Shown here piece after piece: positions 1 to 7,219 of a stretch of DNA of 10,352 nucleotides (the stretch's first letter is position 1; the number at the start of each line of letters is the position of its first letter). The notes beneath the pieces are model-generated. The model was given only the letters and a program-made list of their open reading frames with translations. It made no database searches and was not told the origin of the DNA. Source of the stretch: Monoraphidium neglectum (taxonomy: Eukaryota > Chlorophyta > Chlorophyceae > Sphaeropleales > Selenastraceae). The position numbers were made by a program, and so were the translations under genes. Where the stretch lies: positions 30,665 to 41,016 of the forward strand of contig NW_014013519.1 of NCBI RefSeq assembly GCF_000611645.1, read 5' to 3'.

Positions 1-18
1 GTGTGCGCGTGCGCGCGC

Positions 19-65
<47 letters not shown>

Positions 66-68
66 CAC

Positions 69-104
<36 letters not shown>

Positions 105-137
105 CCGCGCACGCGCGTGTGCGCGCGTGCTCGCGCA
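1..137. repeat. (GT)n / (GC)n alternating purine-pyrimidine microsatellite
   Basis: There are two long GT runs, at about 21-59 and 71-103, set in GC/GT alternation, with almost every base alternating purine and pyrimidine. Such tracts can adopt left-handed Z-DNA. It lies beyond the last recognisable exon of the minus-strand VOC gene, so it is either intronic or 3' flanking. The stretch 138-279 shows nothing further; the frame of exon 9 stays open through it without protein-like sequence. Confidence 0.95.
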
Positions 138-279
138 TTTGTGGGGGGACGGAAAGTTGAGGAACTGACTGCAATGATGGATGCAACACTGCATGCAAGT
201 GGGTGGTCTTGATTGCGGCATCAGCCTGCTCAGGCAATGCTTTTTTAACGCGGACAAAGAAATGTGCAGGGAAGGACAC

Positions 280-1018
280 TGGAGCAGGACCTCGCTCTTC
301 AAGGTTTGGACATAGTGGGGCCTAGCTGACAAGGGTGACAACACAATGGAACAACGAGCGGCATGTCCATTGACATGCAATTGGTGGGCAAGGGGCTTCA
401 TGCCGCCACATGGATTGTCGCGGCCGGGTTCCACCATTCATGACCTCGTTCCCTCTTCGCAGTGCGCCCCACCCACGCACCTGGCGGGATGTATATTTGT
501 CCTGCTTCGGCTTTGCGGGCGCGCAGGATGCGCGTGGCCAAGGGGGCGCTGTTGTTGGCCTCAATCAGAGCGCGGGAGAGGGTCTCCTTTGTCTCGCCCT
601 GGGACAGGATAGAGATCGTGAGGGGCCAGCAACTCACGCCCAAAATTCATCCTCATAGGCGGGTTGCCGGAGTGCTGGTGGCGGACGGCAGGCTACCCGT
701 TGCATAAATGTCGCCGACAGGTGCACGCTGTGACGCAACACGCTCCCCCGTTCAACAGGCCATGCAACGCCTGCAGCAGGACGCTTCTCATCTCCTTGCC
801 ATGCGTTTGTCACCTCCCAGCTTCCCGGCTCTTGCCTGCATCATGTCGCCCCATATGCGCGTGCGGGTCAGCATGTTCTGCAGGATGACGGGGTCCGCAA
901 ACTTGGCCTGCTGCTCAGCAGGCAGCACCAGGGCCTCCGGCTGGGATGCCAGGGAGGGGGGGGGGAGAATGGAAGGCAGGATTTGAGATATTCCGCACTG
1001 ATGAGTGAGTCGCTTGAG

Positions 1019-1065
<47 letters not shown>

Positions 1066-3012
1066 ACACACACAAGCACACGCACACATTGGCAAACGCG
1101 CACGCACATACACATGCACACTCACTATCGCACTCAGACACATGCGTGCACGCGTGCACGCACATACTGACATCAGTATAAACAAAAAGATGCATGTGTC
1201 CACATGCATGCCCAGCCGCTTGTCATGCACGTCGCGTCAGGCCTACAGCAGCCTCGGCCTAGCCGTCGCCTTCAGGTGTGCTCCTTTGGGGCATTGCTTT
1301 TCAGCGTCGCCACGCCCCTAAGCCCCAAGCCTTTGTCAAACACCCGCCTGTGTCAAACATTGTGTCCAGCAGCCGCCCGCCCGCTGGCGCCCACCTTGTC
1401 CTGCACGCGCTCGAGGTACTTGGCGCGCGACTCCTCAGCCAGCGCGTTAAACCGCAGGATCTCGGCTATGCCCAGGTCCACCGATGACTCGTTGTACGAG
1501 ATCAGGCGGTGGTCGTCCTGACTGTTGGGTCCGAACGCGAACCGCGGGCACGCATGCGCACACGGCGTGGCTGTCTTAGTTGCTCTTCGCGTGACCGCGC
1601 GTGCAGAGCAGCGAAGCAAGTGCAGGCAAGCTCAGGCAAGTGCTTGCCCGTCACTTGAAAGGGCACATGCACGCCGCGCGCCGCCGGGTGCAAACAACGC
1701 GATCCGGATCTTGGCGCCGCCACAAAAGCCCGCCCGGAGCCGCCTGGCCGCAGTGATGTGCCGTGCCGGCAACGCGATGCGCCGCGCCGCGCAAGTGGCT
1801 CACGCGAGGCAGTACTTTGTGAGGATGTCGCAGTTGCAGAGCTCCACATAGTAGCCATCGGGGTCGCGCATGAAGAACTGGGTGACCACGCCGTCCTCAG
1901 AGCGGTTGGGCACGCTGCAGCATGGGGCAGGGGAGAGGAGGGCCACGGGTCAGCAGCATCAGCGGCAGCGGCCAGATAAAGTGTGAATGGAGAGGCACGG
2001 GTGTTTACCGCTGATGTGTCCATAAACTTTGACGTTTGGCGACCGGCAGCGAACACATGGCCGCAGGCCGCGTCCCACCAACCTGCCGCATGAGCGCGGC
2101 GCTTTGCAAAGGTTATCCGCCTGCCAGCTGGCACAGGTGCCCCCTTCGCAGCCGCTGCGGCGCCGGGTAGGCAGCGGCGCAAGTCAAGCTGTCCAGAGTC
2201 CCCGCGCTCTCGCCTGACGTTCTTGCGGAAGGGCACTCCTGCCGCCTTGAGCCTCCGGAGGACCTCGTCGATGTTCTTGACATCAGTCTCCAGTGAGATG
2301 TGCCCAACGATCAGGTGGTCCCCGTCAGCCACCACCGGGGGGCCCTTGATCAGGCTGAGGGATGGGGTGGAACGGGAGGACATCGGCCACGCTGTAAATT
2401 CATTAGGATCAATGCACGTTGGAAGCTTCAGAGACGCAGGCCAGTAAGGTTTATGAATTTTGAGGAGCCAATGGCGGGGAGAAGTTGATGGCGGTGTGTG
2501 CGAGTGCAGAGAAGCTTGAGGGGACGAGGCGCCGCCACCCACTGGATCTCAATATTGCCGGCCGTGAGCCAGGCGCCGTGGCGGTCAAAGTTGGGGCGCC
2601 TGATCTGCTGCAGCCCCAAAGTGTCGACGTAGAACTCAAGAGACCTGGTATTGGGGGTGGGGCCGAGTGCTGGAGGCTTAGATAGGGCCTGTGGATAGAT
2701 AGGTTGCGACGGTTGGGGTTTAATCGTGTGAAAGGAAAGACGGGAAGCTGCGGTGGGGCGGGGCCGCAACGTGCAGTGTGTAACATGCAGGCGAGTCTTG
2801 TCCAGCGCCTGCAGAGCACTGGGCCCTCATCCACGGCGCAGCAGTGAATGCAGGGTGGCACCAAGGTGGGCGGCTCCTGGCGCTGGTGCTGCCGGCTGAA
2901 GCCATGCCCAGGCACGCAAACAGCCGCCGTCGACGCCCGCAATAGCAGCAGGAACAGCAGCAGCAGCAGCAGCGGCGGCGGCAGCAGCAGCAGCAGCAGC
3001 GGCAGCAGCAGC

Positions 3013-3050
<38 letters not shown>

Positions 3051-3624
3051 CAGCAGCAGTCAAGTTGGTTGTCGGGACCATGAGCAGAAGCGGCTCTCAC
3101 TTGGCCACGTCAGAGACCGTGATGGCGTAGTGGTTGGCGCGCGTGATGAGGTCCCCCAGGACGCCCACGCGCTCCACATTGGGCAGCCAGTGCTCGTTCT
3201 TATGCTCCGGGAACTGCGTGTGTGGCATGTGTGGTTCGTGCGTGCGTGGTTGCGTGCACTTGTGCATGCGCGCGCGCGTGCGTGCCTGCCTGGTTGTGAC
3301 CACGCATCCTTGTGTGCGTGGTTGCGTGCGTGTAAGGGGGGGTCAGGTGGAGCAAGTGGCCCCGAGGAAGTTTTGCGTGTCGAGGTGAGGTGGGCAAGGC
3401 AACAAGCCGAAGTGTCTTCAAGTGCTTGGGCGGCGGCTGCGAGGGCCCTGCAGGAGGCCGCCCGGCAGGCACTGCACTACCCGCATGATCTCGTAGATTT
3501 CAAGACAGGATGCCAGGCCCATGCCGGTTCTTGCCTTCTTTTTCTGGCCGAGCAGCTTCCCAGCCAGAAACGTGCCCGCCGATGAGGCCACAGCCATCCC
3601 AGCCAGCACGAGGGCAGAGGCCAT
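280..3624 (-). CDS. VOC (glyoxalase I-like) domain protein, split gene, 3' end unresolved
   Basis: Exons, in transcript order: 3624-3481, 3213-3101, 2644-2543, 2354-2214, 1914-1804, 1521-1395, 940-836, 598-481 and, less surely, 325-280. The first eight join without a stop into 320 residues. The start at 3624 has a good context (A at -3, G at +4). Residues 4-22 are hydrophobic and followed by KKKAR, suggesting a membrane anchor or organelle-targeting peptide. Residues 74-204 form one VOC domain: NHYAITVSDV, SLEFYVDTLGL, GNIEIHLIKG, VGHISLETD, VPFRKNVSVPN, FFMRDPDGYYVELCN. By comparison with E. coli GloA, the metal ligands should be H76, E118, H138 and E191, all present. Residues 205-320 are a charged, probably helical tail (ISYNESSVDLGIAEILRFNA and following) that I do not recognise. 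The family includes glyoxalase I, dioxygenases and binding proteins, so the substrate is open. If the last intron is not removed, exon 8 reads to a stop at 398. Exon order and domain are firm; the 3' end is not. Confidence 0.85.
599..835 (-). other. GC-AG intron (intron 7 of the VOC gene)
   Basis: The donor reads CAG|GCAAGA, close to the usual consensus of GC donors, and the acceptor is CTGTCCCAG|GGC. The join gives ...GDMMQ-GETKETL in phase 0. The nearest GT alternative (GGGAG|GTGACA, just downstream) would put exon 8 in a frame that stops quickly. This is the second GC donor in the same gene. Confidence 0.7.
1020..1165. repeat. (CA)n microsatellite with degenerate CA/GCAC flank
   Basis: A CA run starts at 1021, is interrupted once by GA near 1061, and decays into CACG and GCAC alternation up to about 1165. 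It sits inside intron 6 (941-1394) of the VOC gene, so the transcript carries it as a TG repeat. Confidence 0.95.
1190..1209. repeat. 9-bp inverted repeat with 2-base loop
   Basis: ATGCATGTG (1190-1198) pairs perfectly with CACATGCAT (1201-1209). It is within intron 6 of the VOC gene, just past the CA microsatellite. It is probably a by-product of alternating sequence; no function is implied. Confidence 0.6.
1915..2213 (-). other. GC-AG intron (intron 4 of the VOC gene)
   Basis: The exon ends AACGTCAG and the intron opens GCGAGAG (from 2213 down). It closes CTGCAG at 1915, before CGTGCCC. Only this GC donor keeps frame: it gives KNVSVPN, the expected VOC linker before the last metal-ligand strand. 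The nearby GT (AAC|GTCAGG) shifts the frame and meets a stop after a few codons. The rest of the intron shows nothing recognisable. Confidence 0.7.
2944..3059. repeat. CAG/CTG trinucleotide repeat tract
   Basis: AGC/CAG units run almost continuously, interrupted by a few CGG, GGC and AGT units. The tract lies inside intron 2 (2645-3100) of the VOC gene, ending about 40 bases from the donor of exon 2, so the pre-mRNA carries CUG repeats. On the plus strand it creates artificial poly-Ser, poly-Ala or poly-Cys frames. Splicing through it restores the VOC domain, so I treat it as non-coding. Confidence 0.95.
3216..3345. repeat. Degenerate GT/GC-rich simple repeat
   Basis: The stretch is dominated by GTGTG, GCGTGC and GCGCGC units, with GCGTGGTTGCGTGC occurring twice (about 3244 and 3318). 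It fills much of intron 1 (3214-3480) of the VOC gene, next to the acceptor of exon 2. Confidence 0.8.
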
Positions 3625-4227
3625 CTTGTTTGCCGTCAGCCTGCTTTGAAGGTAGCGCCAAGTACCTTGGGTAAGCACCAGGAGCCTGGTCGCATGCGGG
3701 AGCCTGGCCCATTCAAGCAGGTGTCGGAGGGCGGTTGAGAGGTGCGTGCGCCAAAGGTATGACTGGCCGTGTGCTAATGAACAACAGCAGCAAAAATTTC
3801 CGGCTGGATGCTGGCTGCCATCGCGCATCCGAGACAGCGTGTTGATGCGCTGGTGACGTTTGCTGCCTACGTGCTGCACTCAGTTGCATGGGCTTCGTTG
3901 ATAAAGCGGCATAATCCTGAACGCGCCGTGCGCCGGCACAGCTCAGCGCTGCAGCAGCCCTAACCTCGAGTGCCGCTTCCACGGCTGGATAGTGATGTTT
4001 TATCTTCCTTACCGTGTGTCGTTTGAGCCAGCGTAAGCACTGCACGGGTTGCTGCTGCTCTCCGGTGTTCGTGCTGGGAAGCCTCGGTTGGTGGTCCGAT
4101 CCTGGACAGCAAAAGCAACTTGGTACGTCTATGGGACAATCATGACGATATTGTTGAACATTGTCACCCACGCCACACCACCACCACCGCAGCTGTCACT
4201 CCCTGACGGAGTCATCTCCGCACCGAA
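3625..4227 (-). promoter_or_regulatory. Upstream region of the VOC gene, no clear motif
   Basis: This should hold the promoter and 5' leader of the minus-strand VOC gene, whose start codon is at 3624. I see no convincing TATA box or initiator. The frame of exon 1 stays open upstream to about 3879, so a longer N-terminus is possible, but the upstream residues do not look protein-like and the ATG at 3624 has the better context. Confidence 0.4.
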
Positions 4228-4267
4228 TCACGGGGGGGTGCGAACGGCTGCTCGCACCCCCCCGTGA
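4228..4267. repeat. Perfect 16-bp stem hairpin with 8-base loop
   Basis: TCACGGGGGGGTGCGA (4228-4243) is perfectly complementary to TCGCACCCCCCCGTGA (4252-4267), around the loop ACGGCTGC. One arm carries a G7 run, the other C7. It stands alone between the two genes. It could be a foldback element, the end of a small transposon, or a structured RNA; nothing near it decides which. Confidence 0.9.
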
Positions 4268-4583
4268 CAAGCTCAGCTTAAATATCTGATAGTCTTTTCG
4301 AATCAGGCACCGCGTGTATGGGGTGACGACCAGACGCTCAAGCCCCCAAGGCCGTCATTACAAAGCCATGACTAACGCCAGCAAGTCACAGGGATCAGCT
4401 GAGCGCTCGCGGGTTCCAGGTCACAACCAAAGTGTGTGGGGGTAGGATGGGGCAACTGAATGCCCAAGTGCCCAAAGAGTCAGGCCCGCCGGCCGCCGCC
4501 CGACCTGCACGCTGCTGCAGCGCACGCAACGGCTCGGTGCGCCGCGCGGCGCCTGCCCTCCCCCCAGGGCTGGGAGGGTGGGT
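4268..4583. other. Intergenic stretch without recognisable features
   Basis: I see no coding pattern, tRNA or strong repeat here. Reading frames are short and unlike known proteins. Confidence 0.5.
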
Positions 4584-4647
4584 GTGAAAAACCTGTGCTC
4601 GCGCCTGCTGCTCTGTGGCCAGCAGCGCACAACACGTGCAAACGAGA
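4584..4647 (-). repeat. Repeat copy A (64 bases, uninterrupted)
   Basis: The left part (4584-4607) is identical to 4772-4795, and the right part (4604-4647) is identical to 4910-4953. On the minus strand it reads across GAGCAGCAG-GCGCGAGC, exactly the junction that splicing of copy B would create. Similarity stops sharply on both sides. It may be a processed (RNA-derived) fragment, a copy that lost an intron, or the ancestral form before an intron-like insertion into the other copy. I do not recognise the short peptides it could encode. Confidence 0.85.
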
Positions 4648-4771
4648 CGCGCCCAGGCTGCTACCGACTGCCCTGCGCTCTACATGCATGCACAAACACA
4701 CAGGCGGGGTACTGCAAGCCGCACACCTGCAATGTGGGCCAGCAAGGGCTGTAATGCGCCTGGCTGCCCGA

Positions 4772-4953
4772 GTGAAAAACCTGTGCTCGCGCCTGCGCGA
4801 TCGCGACGCACAAAGGTGGTGAGAGGAAGGAATCGGGCCTATGGCGCCTGTGCGCCTAGTGCTCGCATGCAGATCGCCGCCAAGTGCGGAGAGGGAAGTG
4901 GCGCGCTCACCTGCTGCTCTGTGGCCAGCAGCGCACAACACGTGCAAACGAGA
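4772..4953 (-). repeat. Repeat copy B, interrupted by an intron-like segment
   Basis: This holds the same 64 bases as copy A, separated by 118 bases (4910-4793 on the minus strand). The interrupting segment starts CAG|GTGAGC and ends GCGCAG|GCGC, a textbook GT-AG intron. It is also flanked by CAGG on both sides, as a 4-base target-site duplication would leave. The reading frame across it is not recognisable as a known protein. Confidence 0.8.
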
Positions 4954-5034
4954 AGAGGGAAGAAACGAACGTGCCGCCCAAAGTGGGCGGCGTGCCAGGG
5001 GGGTGTCACCCGGGCGTCACTCCAGCTGATCCCT

Positions 5035-5054
5035 GGGGAACACAAGTGTTCCCC
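5035..5054. repeat. 9-bp inverted repeat with 2-base centre
   Basis: GGGGAACAC (5035-5043) pairs with GTGTTCCCC (5046-5054) around AA. It could be a compact hairpin or a dyad protein-binding site. There is no gene immediately beside it. Confidence 0.7.
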
Positions 5055-7140
5055 GCCGGCAGGCCCCGGCTGCTTTTGGTCATGGCCATCAAACCAGGAC
5101 ACTGTGATCACAGGTCGAAATAAATCACCAGAATCGCATGCATGCAGTGAGGAGCACGACGTTAGCCTGTGGTGACTGGAGGAGCCCACCACCGTAGACA
5201 GGTGAAGGCACTGCACGTTCCGAACAGTAGTGCAGTGGCCAGGCTCCAGAGGAGGGGAGCTGAAGGCGTAGCTGCTGCGGCAGCTGGCTAGCAGCCAAGG
5301 CCACAATGCTGCTCGGAGAGCAGCACCTGGCAGGCAGCTGGCGTCGCACCAGCTGCCCTTCGCCGTTGGCTCTTGTGGGGTGGCAGCGGCCACCCTCCAG
5401 TTTCATTTCCTTATGCTTGGCAGCACAAGTGGTGTTTAGTCAGCTACCCGGCCCACTAAATTTGCCCACCTACTGACAAATACCGATGCGCTGGGCGTCA
5501 CCCGGGCGCGTAGCGCTTTGAGGCCCCATGCGCTGGGCGGAGGCCGCCCACCACACACCACTTTCTCGCCCGCACTTGGCAGCGCGCGCGGTTTGCACCA
5601 GTTTCAAAGGGGGTTGGGGGGCAAGGCGTTTTGGCTGCAGTGGGCCGCAGCGGCTTTGCCGCGGCGAGCATTCTTTTTTCTTTGCCGCTGTAAAACATAG
5701 GTGGCCTCGGCTTTTTGGCTAGTCAGCTGTAGCAGCAGCCTCCCCTCCACTGGAGCCACAGGGGCAAACGTGGCATGCAGCGGTGTGCACAATACAGTGT
5801 TGAGGTTGCAATGAGTGCCCAAATTCACTATGGCAGTCTTGTACAGTAGGAGAGTGTTTTGCAAAGCTGCAGCCCATATACAAGAGATCTGACCAGGGCC
5901 CAATATTGCTGTTTGCATGCTGCCTGCTGCCTAGGCCTGACAGAAGGTGACACACATAGACAGAATACATTGCCAATCACGTTGCACTGCAGCAAAATCC
6001 AGGTACTGTACTGCATACATCACAGTACATGTAACGGGCGTCGCCCACCGCATCCGGAGACGCACCCCTGGAATGCCTTGCGACCGACCATGGCATGGGC
6101 GGCCTGTAGACAGTTGCAAAGCTTCGCCACAATTGGGGTTTGGAAAGACATCAGATATGCGTGGGCCTCGCCAAGCGGGGCGGGTTTCTGGAGCGTGTGT
6201 GGTGCGTGCGTGGTGCGTCATATCTGGAAGCTGAATACTGCTCACTGCCTTGACAACAGCGACAAGCGAGAGAAGGTGGCCGACCAGCACCTCGATTCTC
6301 AGGTTGCAGTAAATGTAACCTTGGGTGTGACGAGGCTTGTTGTCTCAACGCCTCAGACTGGCGGTTGGGCCGTGAGTATTTCATGAAGGCGCGGCACGCC
6401 TTTGTACTCAGTGAGTGATTCTGATGGCAGTTCCATCAACCTGATGCTCTTGTATTGAAACACCAGTCACAATGCACTGGTGGCATCTAGCACAAAATAT
6501 TGCAGGCAACTGCACCCGAGCCAGCATGCATCGGCTCCAGTTACCCGTTGCAGGGGCGTCAAGTAAATTGCAGCTGCGCATGTTGACCGTAGGACGGAAG
6601 CCACGATAACAGGTTGTAAACAGCTCAATGAGCTGACTTGGATCAGGCAAACAGAATGGAAATTACATTCCACTTACTAGTTGGGAGACGCTGGTCGCTG
6701 CCACTTACAACAAACGCCTCAGTGTCACGTCAGCAGTGAGAGGATTTTCCGGCAACACCTGCTCCTCCAGAACAAGTCACGAAGTCACCTGGCCGGTTGT
6801 TGCCCCCCATCTTGCGATCTGTCTGCATCGGCAAGCACGCCACCCCCCACAGCCGTGAGTGCAACCTCATTGCACGGTGCTGGTCCACCGCTCTACCACA
6901 AGCCCCTCGTGTTGCTCCCAGGATCCATGGATCCCTGAGGTTGACCATGCAGATAGCAGCAGGAATATCAGGAACGGATTACAGGCTTTGATCAGGCTGG
7001 AAATGCCCGTCTTGTATTCAGATTCGGCACCCACAGCAAGGATCAAAGGAGCACAGCTGAGCCGCCGCTGCGACTAAGGCTGCTGGTGTCTCCCACATCA
7101 GGGCCCGTGCGGTCGCTGTCCGTGCAGTATTGAAATTGAG
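5055..7140. other. Gene-poor intergenic region, lower GC from about 5700
   Basis: Neither strand shows a frame with recognisable protein features or consistent splice-bounded exons. The longest frames (about 175-185 residues) are rich in Cys, His, Arg and Ser without domain-like patterns. From about 5700 onward the base composition is close to even by eye, against strongly GC-rich exons to the right. No tRNA, rRNA or obvious transposon gene is visible. A lineage-specific gene or a non-coding RNA cannot be excluded. Confidence 0.45.
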
Positions 7141-7170
7141 ATGGCCATGGAAAGTATACAGACGCCCTAG
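7141..7170 (+). promoter_or_regulatory. Possible short upstream ORF in the UTP10 leader
   Basis: An ATG at 7141, with a second in-frame ATG at 7147, runs nine codons to a TAG, 49 bases before the UTP10 start. If the transcript begins upstream of it, it could dampen translation. A TATA-like AGTATACAG lies at about 7153-7161, which could instead be core promoter and would leave this ORF untranscribed. The sequence does not decide. Confidence 0.25.
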
Positions 7171-7219
7171 AAGGGCGCAGAACAGCTCGCAGCCGTCACA
7201 CCAGCGCGCGAGATCGACC

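Noticed and set aside
1502..2542. Single minus-strand frame of 346 residues taken as one gene
   Set aside because: Only the part matching VOC exon 4 is protein-like. The rest is intron; the true continuation (exon 5) lies in another frame after a GC-AG splice.
2848..3585. Plus-strand open frame of 245 residues with poly-Ser
   Set aside because: The poly-Ser comes from the CAG tract, and the frame runs antisense across introns and exons of the VOC gene.
4615..5175. Plus-strand open frame of 186 residues in the intergenic region
   Set aside because: Its apparent internal peptide repeat is just the duplicated 44-base DNA block. There is no domain, and composition is typical of random frames.
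5005..5539. Short direct repeats (GTCACCCGGGCG at 5005 and 5497; ATGCGCTGGGCG at 5486 and 5528)
   Set aside because: They are only 12 bases each in GC-rich sequence, with no extended similarity or regular spacing, so chance is adequate.
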